Shown: positions 47,947 through 61,500 of the stretch, one piece after another
How positions within the stretch are numbered: the stretch's first letter is position 1
Layout of the letters: the number at the start of each line of letters is the position of its first letter
Source: Amphiduros pacificus
Lineage: Eukaryota; Annelida; Polychaeta; Phyllodocida; Hesionidae
Assembly: GCA_949316495.1 (NCBI GenBank)
Contig: OX439008.1
Span: forward strand, 13,039,532-13,103,531
Length of the DNA stretch: 64,000 bases
Reading direction: 5' to 3'
The notes under the pieces: model-generated
Seen by the model: only the letters and a program-made list of their open reading frames with translations
Databases searched by the model: none
What the model was told of the DNA's origin: nothing
Made by a program: the position numbers and the translations under genes

Positions 47947-50900
47947 TTCATTTAACTTCACTTTTGTATTATGGTCTTAAAACTCATGCACTATGACTTA
48001 TCTTTTAAATTTCATATTATAATGTGTTAATAAACTTCATCAGGTGTGATGCTTGTTTATAAGGGATAATATTATCATTAATACTAATTGTAAAAAATGT
48101 AAAAAATTAACTATGCCAATTCTATATGTCAAGCGAAAGTCACTTATTACTAAATAAATTATTATATTAAAGATAGAATGTAAGATTTTGGTTGACTTGG
48201 AGTGTTATTTAAACAGGAATTTATTCTCTGTGTTTTCTGGGTAAGAATTCCTTATTATACCTGTAGGCACCATAACATAATGTATATCACAAATATTCAT
48301 GTTTATTTATTATGTATTGTGTCTGGAAAGAGCATAAGATATATCTAAACATGTAAAGAAGATATGTCTTTGATCCTGGTCATCATTATCTCTCATACAT
48401 CAGCAAAGCTATTATCTGGACCTTGTGAACGTTACATAACTACTCAATTACCGGTAGTTATGTGAGACTGACTCTGACCAGAATAATCCATGTGGTTTCA
48501 AACTAAGTCTTGCATTCTGAATGCGTCTAATGTTGCATTTCGTCTACTCCTGACACATTTGAATGTGACACGAAAGTGACTGGACATATTGCTTAACTAA
48601 AAATGTAATCAAGCCAGTGCATGAGTGAGTGGACAGTGTAAGTGCAAATAAGATGTGGAAGAAGCTTATCCTGAGTGAGAAGTGGGAAAAGTGCTCTAGA
48701 AATGTGACCGGGATCACGGATACATCAAATCTTACACAAGGGGATATTTCCATGGGAGATTCACGAAATGCTGCAGAGAATTTCTTCCAGTTCTATCCAC
48801 TCTGAAATCACCATGGCAACAAATTTTTACAAAAGCAAGTGTGAAAGGTACAGACTGAAGAGCATGATGAACACAGCATCAGCAAAACTACTTGCAATGT
48901 TTCTATAGTGGGGACACATACTGCACTTTATAAAGAGGCTAGCTACTTTGGTAGGCAAAAGAAACTTATTGCTAACAGAAATGCACTACTGTATACCAGG
49001 TATAATTTGTGGACAGGATATTTTAGCATTATCACAGATTTTGGCACTTTTCCATCAGGAAATTCTTGTGTAATTTAAAAAAAATAAAACTTCCATATTC
49101 TTATGATAAATATATGAATTATATTTTTTCTTCAATAATTCAGAGGGCATTTAATGTATATTATTTGTATGCTGAAATATTGTTGATTCATTTTCATTTA
49201 AAAAGTAAACAAGATATAACCGACTCATCCATCTAACTGGTTTCCGAGATCTAGTTTCTGATCCCTTGACTATGTCGGAAGTGAATAACACTTGTCAATT
49301 TTTCAAATGTTATTCGATACAAACCAATCTCACCAAAATGTAATTAAAAACTGCCCATATATACACTATTAAACAAACAGAAATGTATTTCTTTGCCTTC
49401 AGCCATCATTTATTTTCATTGCAGTTTGTTCATATATCTTCAATGCATCTTGGATTCATATCAAATGTTTAAAATGCTGGCATCCTTTGCAATGTAAACA
49501 TGGAGATATATTAATAATGGGCAATGACAATTTTTGACAATTTTTGCAATTAAAAAATTGTAACAAATGTGCAAAAAGTTTGTAAATATCCTGCTTTGCA
49601 AAATATCTTGGTATCCAGTTTATCTGTGAAATGTATTTGCAAATGTGTGATATGTAAAGTCATGATTTGTTTCATTGATTAGAAATTCTATAGAAAGAAC
49701 AGCATTCTTATTCAAATTATGGTAATGGGTCTGTGATAATCTACTCTAAAGAGAAGACAGTATTTTTGTACTTTTGTGACTAATGTAAAATTTGTCCCAT
49801 CACCATTATTGCAAAGATTTCTCAGCAGTGCCCTCTAGTGTTAGTAATCAGTACCTTCGGTCACCACCATCATGTGGTGCCTCCCCATTGACACTGACAG
49901 GTGCACCATCACCAAGACCAGACTGTGCACTTGGTTCTGATGACTGGGTGCCAGTCACATGCTGATCAACAGAAGCACTGCGCTGTCGTGGATAGTCAAG
50001 GAACTGCTGTTTGGATGATCGTTTCAGAAATCCCAGGCGGCGGACTGACTTTTTCTTGGAATCAACACTGAATGCAGCAGCTTGCAGACCCCCTGATGTA
50101 GGGAGAGGAATGGCAGGTTTGTGAGCTGCAATGTCGGGTGACACAGAATCTATGGACACCTGCTCTGGCACTGAAGGCAATGTGCTGCTATACAAAGACA
50201 CAGAACATAAGGAGTGACACTCACATACACAACACGTCCCAAACACAAGGCTTCCTCCCACCACATTAGTACACATGCACCTGTCATTATTATAATCACA
50301 ATTATTATAAGCAAACATCACCCAGATTTTGAATTCACATTTTTTTTCTTATCCTCTTTGGAAACATCTTTGATATTAAATCAAATTATTTGAATGTTTT
50401 AATATTGGAATATTTTGTAAGAAAGTGTTATTTTCAGGATGAATTAATGTACCAATAAAAACACAGATGTTTCAAGTGTATGATTCATTATCATCTGCTT
50501 GCAGGGAAAAAAGATGAAAGAAGTTGGTTTTCAGAAAACAAGACTTTCGTAATCATAAAGAACATCCTTTGATTTCCCATTCTTTCCCAAGAAAATGTGT
50601 TAATAATATAATGACAGGTGCAAGCAATATCATTAATAATGAAAAATAGGAATTGAAATATTAGCTTTCAAACATGTGAAAAAAGAATATAAAGAAAATG
50701 TTCTGCTTGTCAAAACACTGTATGACAATTCTTCAATATCTCCATTTCACCATTTGTTAAAATATGCAAGGCCCAGTTGGTTTCTAGAAAATTCCATATA
50801 TATCAAATAAATGATAAGCATACAGATATGCACTATTCTATTGCTATAAACAAGGATGTTGGTATCTATTCTTTCTATTTTTATCCCATTGAAAACTAAT

Positions 50901-53900
50901 ACCATGCAAGGATCACTACAACACAGTCATATTTAAAATAAATAGCACTGTGCACAAGACATTATTCCAATTTGTTAGTTTCAAGTTGTAAGTTTTCAAA
51001 AGGATCATATTTTTGTTCTAACACAATTCTGACCAACTTTGCACATGAGACACCACAGAAATATAATTTCTGACTCATAGAGCCAAAAAAATGGATTAAA
51101 AGCTAGCTAATTTGGTAATCAAAAAGATATCAATTTCTGTTGGTGCCACCAACCTAGAACTGCTCGAACTGGGAGAATCGGGGGCAAGAGGTGTGGCAGC
51201 TCCATCTGGTGGGGTGTCCGATGCATCTGGCAGACAGCAGGTTGGTGTTAATGACAAGAACTTCTCTGCCGTCTTGCTATATAGGTCAAGGTCCTTGACT
51301 GACCTTCTCTGACTGACCATCACATGGGTACAAGGTATCAAGTACCTGTAATAACAACACACCATTTTATACTAGAGATTACCATATACAAGTGAATTTC
51401 ATAATCACAAACAAAGCAAGATATAAATTATCAAATACTATTCATTATATGGGTTTGGTTTCATCATAATTAAGTTAGAAATGAATACAACTCACTTGAG
51501 TACTAGTTGGAACATGGCATCCTCACAGTTTAGTTCTACCACAGTCCTGAACAGTGATAAGGACACCATGCATAGCTGAAACATCAACATTCATTTAAAG
51601 TGTACATTCTTCCATTTCGTGACATTTAATCATTATTTCTTGGTGTTTTCCATGCCTTCAAGCAGTTTCTGAAATATTGTTCAAAATGTTGCTTGCCCTT
51701 GGCTTGTTGTTAACAAGACACATAATGAAAATAAATAGAAAAGACCTCTGAAGTTGCTACTACTGACCAAAAGTTACTTGCCTAAAGTAACGGGGCGAGC
51801 TCAAATTTTGAACATTGCTTTCAAGGCATTATGACTAAATTCACCCAGTTACCAATGATATGTCCTGGCAAAGGTTCTGCTACAATTCTACCTATTCTGG
51901 AGTTACCAATGATACTAGTATGCATTCAGAGGGCCTAGAATATGTTTTACATACTCTGGAGTTGCTGTTGATGCGCCCTATCAGAGAATCGAGAATGTTG
52001 ATATCATCATGTTTATCTTGCAGTATGAACAAGAGGAAGGTCTGGATGAGGGCTGGCTCTGTGATGCGGCGTATGAACAGCTCCAGGTAGGACGTCGCCG
52101 CAATCACCTCCTCCATAGAGTTCTGAAAATATAAACCCACAACATCACGTCTTGACCATCAAACTGGCCCATGATCTGATATCCCCTCCCCGCATCTGAA
52201 TAAAGATTTCAATGCTCCCTAACTGAGAGGAGCGTTCAAACTGCCCAGATATAGTTAAGGCACTGGTTTGTGAATGACCCAGCACCTGGCCTGCTTGATT
52301 ATTACTAACCATATCTAACAAGGACAATGGTTATTTCCATTTGCATGTTGTGATAAATATCTGGTCCTCAACCAATTCTAAAGTATGTTTATAGAATTTC
52401 TGTTATGCAAAACATAAGTAAATGTTGGATTTATTTATTCATGTGCAGGAAAGCATAGGAAATATAGGATGACTGAGATTATGGGCATATTTTACTACTA
52501 ACACCATGTTTCTCTTTGTCCTGGTATTTAGAATAAACCTTTCTACCATGATTAAGACACCCCTATGTCTTGTTTTCCTGATCTTCAAGAGCCTAGTATA
52601 TATATATATCAATACATATTCCATTTCAGTTACAACCATTTGAGAAATTTAATCATTAATGTTGCTTTACAAGACAAAAAGATTAGTTTTTCTTAAAATA
52701 CAATATATATCTGATTAAAAGTACAACAATATTTCTACTATATACACATTAAAAAAGATAATTGCTGAATAATCTTAATTTCTAGGAATTCATGAAAATT
52801 CAAAGCCAAACCAAGACACAAGACAATGTGAAATGTGAAAAGTAAAATCCATCCAAGAAACAATTAAAGACTGTATTGCATAATCAAAATTTAAATGCTG
52901 GTTTTGTCGACCATGATTTATCTGTTGTAAATATAAATTGTCTCAGAAAATCTCAAAGTCTGCACTCTTCCTATTTGCCTCAAATCTTTGAGATAATCTG
53001 ACTTGATAAAATAAGCAGCAAACTCTAACAATAATCTGTGAAACAAACCACAATATATTAAACATCTACAATGTTACTTCCCAAGAAAAAAACAGCAAAC
53101 TGTTTAAAAAATATATGACATTTTTGATATGCTTAATCTTAATTTGCAAATTTGATGATATTTTCTTGGGAGCATTAAGATAAGGATGTGAAGAACATGC
53201 TCTGTTGAGGCAAAATACAATCTATCTTGCATGTCTGGTACATAGTAACAACGAAACGTGGTGTAAAACATTTGCTGAGACACATGCACCAGATCCTGGT
53301 GGGTGGACCATGCATGTTAGGGAAAACTAAACAGGAGACACAGACAATGCGTGCTCTGGCCAAGAGACTCTCATCACATACCCCAAAGTAGGACTCAACC
53401 AGCGAAATGGGTAACTTCATAATGTCCTGGGTGAAGTATGGGGTGGAAAAAAAAAAGAAAACAAATATAAACACGTTTGTCCTCTTTTTTTCCCCCAGAA
53501 TATTAGATTCCTGAAAAACAACTTGACTGCGATCTCAAAACTGAACTTCTCCAGTTAAAAGTTTACCAGTAATTCATATGGATGACAATAATGCTCAAAT
53601 CAATAAAATAATGAAACATTTTAGTAAGATCTAATTTTGGTGGCTACATTCCACTTTTATATATAAATATATATAGATTTATACACTCTAAGAACAAAAT
53701 CCATTAATACAAAATGGGACTCATTCAATTAGGAGGTATTCAACATAAACACTATCAGGAAACACACACACTATAATTATTTAATTTACTTGAAAATCAA
53801 AGAAATGAAGAGTATCTATCACTTCCATTTTGTAAACCTTTAAAAATTGTGATAATATTTTAATTTTATGATGCTGAAATAAAATGAAACAATGAGATAT

Positions 53901-56900
53901 GATTCAAAGCAAATAAAAATCCAAATTTACTATTGAGGCTAAATCTGTATGAAAAAGTAAAACTCCATACATTCAACATGAGACACCAACAATAGTCTAT
54001 TTTCATCAGTAAGTTTACATTGATTCTGTCAAATGCCAATAGGATTCTCAAGTTGTGAATGATGCCATTAGTATGTCATGCTAAAAGACCTTAAATTATG
54101 ATACACAAAATTCATAATATATCCTCTAAGCCCGTCTTCGTATGTGACAGGTTAATGAAAGGTTCATCATATCATGCAGAATCATGCTGTCTGAGTAAAT
54201 CCTACACTAATCCTCTAATGAGCACATCATAACTGTTCAGGATTGGCGTGCAGAAATAAACTTGGCTTTTTAAGTGGTAAGAATAACATGCAACAAAGTA
54301 AGGAAGGGTCCCTGGGTAGAAGCTGTCAAAGTGGAATGATGCATGCTCCCCTTTAAGCAGGCAGCCATCTTGTAAATCTGAATGGGACTCTCTTAATTGT
54401 TTTAACTCCCTCTGACATTGTGCAACTAAATATTAGTTTACAAATGAGCTGACTCAAAGTCCAGCAAAATTAGAAACAGGAATACCAGTTTTGTAAATAA
54501 AGCAATAATAATGGTTTTGTGCTATCCCCACAAGCTTGATAAGGTTAGAAAATCAAGGAAATGTAGGGTTACAATATAAAATGCTAAACAGTGAGAGCCC
54601 CAATCATAATTCAAAATTTATATATAGCATGTCCTTAATCCTTGATCCAAATACAGGAGTAAAATATGATATATAATTATATATCAGTTTTAATAGGCAG
54701 TGCATTCAGGGCATAGCCATGGCAACATACCGACTCCATAAATGCCAAGAACGATTCGTAATCATCATCACAAGATCTATCATCATCCACATGATTATAC
54801 AAAATTTCATCATCATCATCATTCTGAAAATTATTAAAAATTTGCCAGAGGCCAAAATGAAATTGTGGTTCAGAACTGAAAAATCCTAATTGTCACTGAA
54901 AGAGAATTGACTGTAAAGCAGCGTAAACTATATATTCAATGTTTGGAATCAAACATAAATATAAATTGGGAATAAACCAAACATGGGTTTGCATACTTGA
55001 ATTGAACAAAAATACAAGCTCTTTACGATGACCATATTTTATACCTACCAGTGTTGCTTTCTTCAATATATAGTCTTGATTCTTGACAAAAGGAGGTATA
55101 AATAACCCTTTTTAAATTGAACATATACTTGCTCTTTATGTTTATATGGCTACAAATATCTTGGTTGTAAATCTATCATGTAATCTATGCATATTAACAC
55201 AGATAATTGTAAACTAGTCTCTAGTGGAAGGGGGACTATTGTCTGGTGGTATAATTATATACTGGTAAAGATAATTGTTTAATATTCACGGTAAAATCCT
55301 GTCATTGTTTCATCCCATCACAATAGTAATTTGCCATTAAATGTTATGCTATAGTTAATTAGAATTCATGAGAAAGAGATGTATTATGTATGTAACTTTA
55401 TCAGACCAAAACGATTAACCCTGAGTAATACAGTACACATAAAGCTAGTGATAGTTCAAACTGAATGATTTGTTTGTGACAAGAGAGTGATTAATAGTTG
55501 AGATAATGATGTTCTCATACCTGGTGCAGGGCTGGGCCTATCACTGGAACCAGGAAGCCATTGTGAATGAAAGTGATGAGCTGATCTCTCACCAGGGGGT
55601 GTGCAACCTGAAATCATCAATGCATTAATACTGCTCAAGTTTATCTCTTTTTGGAACTTTTTAAAAGATTTTTCTCTCCAGAAAATGGACATTTTCAGAT
55701 CATTTACTATGTCTTTCCCAATTACATTATGATATGTTTCCTACTAATATTTATTAATTCATATTTGCCCTGTTTTAAAAAAAAATCAAACAGAGACAAA
55801 GGCATAATATCCAGCCTTTGTATAACTTCCAAGTTACTGTGAAATTTCTTCTGGCCTGTAACAAATTTAAAATGATTACCTGTACAACAGCATTACAGAA
55901 CTCAAGGGAGTTTAAGAACTGGATGAGGTCTGGCATATTCTGGATATCTTCCTCTGCAAGCTGGTACCAGTCATCTGCTGGGATGTTCAGTTTCCGTGGC
56001 AGTGATGAATACAGACCACTCAGACCTGTCGCCAACACCTAGCGGTAAATTTAATCACATGTTTACCATGATATTTTTATTATCCTAATCCACATATTAC
56101 TTTTCCTTAAATTAAGTTTTCTGTATTTTTAGGGTGAGAAAAGAAATTTTTTACTTCCATCTTAAAGCTGACAAGATTATCATCTTTAGATCTAAATGAT
56201 ATTAGTTCCTTTATAATCTTACCGGACAGAAATCTGAGTTGTTGGCAATATATTTTCCAATGTGTTCATTCATAGATGACAGTGCCATGATAAGGAGGAG
56301 GGCATCGCGAGCCTGTTGTCCGATCGTTCCTTCGCGGTGCACGTAGGGGATGAGCAGTGAGAACATGAGGAACTTGGCTGGGCCGTGGTCGGAGCTGGCG
56401 TTGAAGAGAAGCTCAAGGATCTGGGTGTTCTGAGTGACGCAGACACAGAGCTGATGGAGCAGTAGAATGACGTGCTTCTCTATGACCTTGCTCGGGTGCT
56501 CTGCGCACACCACCAGCAGCTTGAGGAGCGGCCGGATGATCGGCTTGTGTATCAGTAACTGCTGGTTGGCCTGCGATATCAATATGTCATAAGTTTTCAG
56601 TTGTTGCAGTCTCAAGCGGTCCGTGTTCTCTCCCACCCTGAAGCTCCATGTGAGTATCTTCTCCATGATGTCCTCTGCTAGGAGGTACTGCAGGATGGGT
56701 CCCTGACCGTGACCTTCTCGACCTTCACCTTCTTCTTCCACCATCAGCAGCATCATCTGGTCCAGATGCTGGCATACCGTGTCCACCTCCTCCTGTAGCC
56801 CGGACCTCTTGCTGCTGGCGCTGGCCCCGTTAGCCTTGTTCATGATGGTCACCCCCTGCAGCCAGTGTGACTTATAAACCTCCAGGCAGGTATCCGGGTC

Positions 56901-57035
56901 AGTGCCGCTGCGAGGACGCTGGGCCATGGCCGTCGACGGACCCCCAGACTTGCCGCCACCCTTCGCTCCAGGTTGCCGCATCGGGGATGACTTAACATCT
57001 CCTTTGTTACCCTGCTGCCGTTTAAACCAACTCAT
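44472..57035 (-). CDS. FHIP1: FHIP1-type protein (FHF complex subunit, HOOK-interacting; formerly FAM160A)
   Basis: FHIP proteins join FTS and Hook to connect dynein-dynactin to early endosomes and related vesicles. Core exons: 57035-56223, 56038-55880, 55607-55521, 52122-51955, 51575-51496, 51345-51154, 50187-49855, 47500-46278, 46042-45864, 45417-45216, 44818-44472. All junctions are GT-AG and in phase; lengths sum to 3783, or 1260 residues. Family landmarks: CLEVYKSHWLQGV (N-terminus), ILTWSFRVGENTDRLRLQQL, FCPVLATGLSGLYSSLPRKL, SLEFCNAVVQ, HNGFLVPVIGPALHQ, ATSYLELFIRRITEPAL, LCMVSLSLFRTVVELNCEDA, GPFLSAILNKLE, PQPLLRSFLLN and EEFVKELAALSQEHAVLC. The 1223 bp exon is a low-complexity, Ser-rich linker, the variable part of the family. 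The start MSWFKRQ (57035) has A at -3; an in-frame ATG 14 codons upstream is less likely. One animal gene corresponds to vertebrate FHIP1A and FHIP1B. Confidence 0.92.
47925..47946. repeat. Poly(A) run in a FHIP1 intron
   Basis: More than 20 A residues in the 47501-49854 intron. No element is attached that I recognise. The rest of this intron, and the 50188-51153 and 52123-54730 introns apart from the cassette exons, hold no genes I can support. Confidence 0.8.
53382..53426 (-). CDS. FHIP1: Candidate cassette exon of FHIP1, 15 codons
   Basis: Acceptor TTCACCCAG|GAC after a long pyrimidine run, donor GGG|GTATGT, length 45 and phase 0 at both ends. Encodes DIMKLPISLVESYFG. It falls between the exon ending GPALHQ and the exon starting NSMEEV, which are directly joined in the vertebrate proteins I recall. 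Using it keeps the frame. No transcript evidence here. Confidence 0.6.
54731..54823 (-). CDS. FHIP1: Candidate cassette exon of FHIP1, 31 codons, acidic
   Basis: Acceptor TTTTCAG|AAT, donor TCG|GTATGT, length 93 and phase 0 at both ends. Encodes NDDDDEILYNHVDDDRSC followed by DDDYESFLAFMES. It lies in the same intron as the 15-codon candidate, and both together would add 46 residues to the conserved domain. Could be alternative, tissue-specific or lineage-specific. Confidence 0.6.
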
Positions 57036-57208
57036 TGTGGCAAACGTTTTTTGATTACAGTCCTTACTGTTGTTCACTGTTTAGTATGTCTTTGTGGTGT
57101 TATTAAGCACAGATATAGGCCCCGGTGTGGGATGTTGGATGCTTGCACCTCACATTATGCTGGATACATGCAGCCACTCAACTCCAGCATGCAGCCCCCA
57201 GAACATCT
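57036..57208 (-). promoter_or_regulatory. FHIP1 5' untranslated exon (3' part) with upstream splice acceptor
   Basis: On the minus strand TATATTTACAG|ATG at about 57208 is a good acceptor before the coding start, so a further non-coding exon probably lies upstream. No TATA box or CpG cluster is adjacent. The only CpG-rich stretch within 4 kb (60400-60740) belongs to an insertion. Confidence 0.5.
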
Positions 57209-59200
57209 GTAAATATAGCAAAATGATGACCATTAAAGTGTGATCTTCCTTATCAATATGTGGTAAACAAATAAAATCACCAATACCTGCTCCTCTCCAT
57301 GCAATCAATCTCTAATCTAGCTCTCCGGCACAGTATCTGAAGTCCCAGTTCTCACAGCCCTTCACTGATCAATCAATATATGTCCAACTTCTATTGTTTA
57401 ATACAGCCCAACATGTATTTGGCTATTGAAAATAACTTTGTTTTGTTCATGTTTTACATGCTGTTATATTTCCAGCAGTGTTTGCTATCAAATAAGAACT
57501 TTTTACATCATACTAAATCCAATTTTTCCTCTTCCCTTGTGGAATAGCTTCTTTAGTTTCACCTCAATGCATTATGATAGCCATGTATGACTCTGGGTTC
57601 AGTCTCCACGGGGAAACTTTGTTGTCAACTACCACAGCATATACTCTTCAAAAAAACAGGTCAAAGCAGTGTCCATATCATTGTAGAGTAAGCTCTGGAA
57701 AGTCACACCACTTGATTCGCTGCCAAACATGGATGGTGTATCATAAATGAGATCCCCTCATAAATGTACATACATTATGTGAATATTTATTCATGCAGCC
57801 TAATACCAGATTTCATTTGACTGGCATTGATACAATATAACACTTAGGTCACTATTATATTTGTGAGTATTAAGATCAGCATGAGCACGCACAAGTAATA
57901 TTTACTTCAAATTTTAAAATTTAAATCACTAAATTGGCCATTTATCTTGACAGATATATCTTATTGTGCCTCTTTTTAAGTAAAAACATCAAGCCATTTA
58001 AATCATTAAACTGTGTTCAAATGAACAATATTTGCACAATCACGCAGTATGTTACCCCTGGCACAATCAGTGAAGTTATATTGCCTATTGAAATTATCTG
58101 ACCTTTTATGGTGGGAACCATTGGCTTAAATGATCCCAAAGCTCAAGTATCTGATATACAATCCTTACGGATCAGTTTACAAACTTAACTTCTTGTTTAA
58201 GAATCACCAACTTACAATGTTAAAAAAAAATACATATATATTTGTACATGTCTATAATTTCATTATAATGCCCTGACAAATGTTTCAAGTGTTGCCAATT
58301 TTGTCAATAATGATATATATTGAGTATCATATTTGTTCAAAACAAAATTTCCAGACCTTGATTCCGTTAAAAGTAGCCAAATGCTGAGAATCTGACCTGG
58401 AAATAAGAGTGATAAATGATGTGCAAAAGGTAGAGAGCTGCCATTCAATAGGCTGGGGACTGAACTGGTGGTAGGGACTCTCCACTGGAAGCCTTGCACT
58501 ACCCTGATAGCGCTAATTCATGTGCAAGGTTAACCAAGGTTAATCCTAACAGCAGTAGGCCTTCTTCACCATATCAAAGTATGCCATTTACCAGTGTGGA
58601 CAATCTTAGCAAAACTATATAAAGCTCATGTGACATAATCAGTACTTCTTAATTAAAGAATCGTTAGCTGATCTTTCAAGTAAAAAAATAACTTAGGTTT
58701 ATTGCAGAAAAATAGTTGGAATTCTATCTGAACTTCACAAAAATAATTTAACAGCATTTGTTTCCTCTAAACAATTTAAATTCCTTAATGAGCTGTCAAC
58801 ACGAATGATCAAACTATACACTAGCACCTCTTTGAAATCAAAAGTTTAGCATCACATCCCCAAGGGTGATTGTTAAGAATACATGAATAAACTTCCTCCA
58901 GCTTACCAGAGGAAGAGTATACATAAAGAAAGTAGGACCTGTGGCTTGTATTGGGGATGTTCACCAACCATGATATTCAATATTCAAGTCTTCTTCATTC
59001 CCGTATTTGCTTCTTCATTTGATGATACTCCCAGGGAGTGTGCAGGTTAAGGGTATGCACCATTAGAAGCCCACCAAAAGCAAACCAAGACCATACTGGC
59101 TTGTTTATTTGACAATTTCTGATAAAACAGCAGCTGGCATTATCCAGTAACTCCCCTTCCTAACTAAAACACCCAAATATCCCTCCTGAGACTCTCCAAT
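57209..59200. other. Upstream DNA of FHIP1, nothing recognised
   Basis: AT-rich, no supported coding region; probably first intron of FHIP1 or intergenic. Confidence 0.4.
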
Positions 59201-60399
59201 ATCTCTCCTATAATCTGACATTCCTGAGTATGCAGTATCCCTCCTACCTGACTCACCCCAGTATCCAGTATCCCTCCTACCTGACTCACCCCAGTATACC
59301 TCCTACCCGACTCACCCCAGTATCCCTCCTACCTGACTCACCCCAGTATCCCTCCTACCTGACTCACTCCAGTTTCCCTCCTCCCTGACTCACTCCAGTA
59401 TCCCTCCTACCTGACTCACCCCAGTATCCCTCCTACCTGACTCACTCCAGTTTCCCTCCTCCCTGACTCACTCCAGTATCCCTCCTACCTGACTCACCCC
59501 AGTATCCCAACTAACTAAAACACCCAAATATCCCTCCCGAGACTCTCCAATATCTCTCCTATAATCTGACATTTCCCAGTATGCAGTATTCCTCCTACCT
59601 GACTCACCCCAGTATACCTCCTACCCGACTCACCCCAGTATCCCTCCTACCTGACTCACCCCAGTATCCCTCCTACCTGACTCACCCCAGTATCCCTCCT
59701 ACCTGACTCACTCCAGTTTCCCTCCTCCCTGACTCACTCCAGTATCCCTCCTACCTGACTCACCCCAGTATCCCACCTACCTGACTCACTCCAGTATCCC
59801 TCCGACCTGACTCACCCCAGTATCCATCATACCTGACTCACCTCAGTATCCTTCCTACCTGACTCACCCCAGTCTCCCTCCTTCCTGACTCACCCCAGTA
59901 TCCCTCCTACCTCACTCACACCAGTATCCAATATCCTTCCTACCTGACTCACCCCAGTATCCAGTATCCTTCCTACCTGACTCACCCCAGTATTATGCAT
60001 CCCTCCTACCTGACTCATCCCAGTGTGCAGTATCCCTCATACCTGACTCACCCCAGTGTGCAGTATCCATCCTACCAGACTCACCCCAGTATCCCTCCTA
60101 CCTGACTCACCCCAGTATGCAGTATCCCTCCTACCTGACTCACCTCAGTATCAAGTGTCCCTCCTACCTGACTCACCCCAGTATCCCTCCTACCTGACTC
60201 ACCCCAGTATCCCTCCTACCTGACTCACCCCAGTATCCCTCCTACCTGACTCACCCCAGTATCCCTCCTTCCTGACTCACCCCAGTATCCTTCCTACCTG
60301 ACTCACCCCAGTATCCCTCCTACCTGACTCACCCCAGTATCCCTCCTACCTGACTCACCCCAGTATCCCTCCTTCCTGACTCACCCCAGTATCCCTCCT
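59201..60399. repeat. 26 bp minisatellite
   Basis: Unit CTACCTGACTCACCCCAGTA plus TCCCTC, with variants (CTTCCTGACTC, CACTCCAGTTTCC). A larger block starting ACTAAAACACCCAAATATCC recurs at about 59162 and 59514, showing higher-order duplication. The array continues after the insertion, at 61379-61500. Confidence 0.96.
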
Positions 60400-60975
60400 C
60401 AGAGATGTTTTTGGGGCCGCGCAGCGCGCGATTCCCCCATCATTTTAGCCTGTTCCCGCAATCAAATGGCGACCAACGCGTCCATAATGCGCATCAGCAA
60501 CTGCCAGTGTTTTCACATTGTCCGCCGATAATGACTGAAAACGGCGGCCAAATTGTCCGCCATTCTTTACCTGCGCAGTTTCTCATTGTAGTCGGTACAA
60601 ATACGTTTTATTGGTTCGTTTTTCGGAGATTTTCGGTTGCCGCCATTTTGTAAAGTTTGAGCTATATCCGGGTCATTACGTTTGTCCCCGCCTGATTATT
60701 TCCGCCGTGTTCACTCCTGTTCAAAAGTCGAGCACGTTTTCAGGATTCGTACTCATTTAACAATTAAAAAAACGTGCACGACTTTACACATAAATCAAAT
60801 GTGGTTCGTAGTCTGGTCCCCTATCATTATTTCTAGTTCAAATTCATATTAAAAACGGCACGTACCAGTCAAAAAGCCTGAGAAGAGCAGACGACAATTT
60901 TACAACTTTGGGTATTCTGAGCTTTCTTTAAATGAATATTTGATTAATTTTCAATTGAGAAATGATCAGAAATAT

Positions 60976-61155
60976 ATATGTAGGTAGGTATGTATGTAGA
61001 TATTTAGGTAGATATGTAGGCAGCTATGTAGTTTAGTATGTAGGTAGATATGTAGGTAGATATGTAGGTAGGTATGTATGTAGTTTAGTATGTAGGTAGA
61101 TATGTAGGTAGATATGTAGGTAGATATGGAGGTATGTAGGTTGGTATGTAGGTTT
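60976..61155. repeat. (TAGG/TATG)n microsatellite
   Basis: Irregular run of GTAGGTAGATAT-type tetranucleotides inside the CpG-rich insertion. Confidence 0.9.
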
Positions 61156-61164
61156 TATAAGCTG

Positions 61165-61258
61165 AATATCATGCCATGAGCAGACCTAGTCTGATATAGC
61201 GCTATACAAATCATTATTATTATAATTATTGTTATTATTATTATTATTATTATTATTT
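61165..61258 (+). repeat. CR1/L2-type 3' tail or SINE end
   Basis: GAGCAGACCTAGTCTG followed by GCGCTATACAAATCATT and (ATT)n, the same tail as at 7216-7297 and 14495-14575. Confidence 0.6.
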
Positions 61259-61378
61259 GCACCTTCGACGCTCACGCTCCGCGCTCGCCACTGCCCCATT
61301 GGATTCTCAAAATCCCCCATTGTTTTCTACCTGGTGGGGGGATTCCCCCATTGACTCACTTTACCAGAATCATCTCTG

Positions 61379-61500
61379 CTCCTACCTGACTCACCCCAGT
61401 ATCCCTCCTACCTGACTCACACCAGTATCCAATATCCCTCCTACCTGACTCACCCCAGTATCCAATATCCTTCCTACCTGACTCACCTCTGTATCAAGTG
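61379..61500. repeat. 26 bp minisatellite, continuation after the insertion
   Basis: Four to five units of the CTACCTGACTCACCCCAGTA type, decaying at about 61500. Confidence 0.93.

Larger units (their letters stand above)
60400..61378. mobile_element. CpG-rich insertion in the 26 bp minisatellite, with terminal inverted repeats
   Basis: A 979 bp segment with imperfect inverted ends (CAGAGATGTTTTTGG left; right end complement CAGAGATGATTCTGG), flanked by CTCCT on both sides (60395-60399, 61379-61383). The CTCCT is part of the array unit and is duplicated by the insertion. Contents: a GC- and CpG-rich part (60412-60740) with three copies of a GCCGCCAT or GGCGGC motif of YY1 type, a (TAGG/TATG)n microsatellite (60976-61155), a CR1/L2-type tail (61165-61258) and a second CpG-rich patch with GATTCCCCCAT also found near the left end. 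The 82-codon ORF at 60405 has no domain. Superfamily unknown. Confidence 0.6.

Noticed and set aside
48020-48060. Minus-strand CTGATGA with a distant GAAA
   Set aside because: No pairing stem II and no stem I or III.
60405-60653. 82-codon ORF in the CpG-rich insertion
   Set aside because: No domain, CpG-driven openness, inside a probable mobile element.
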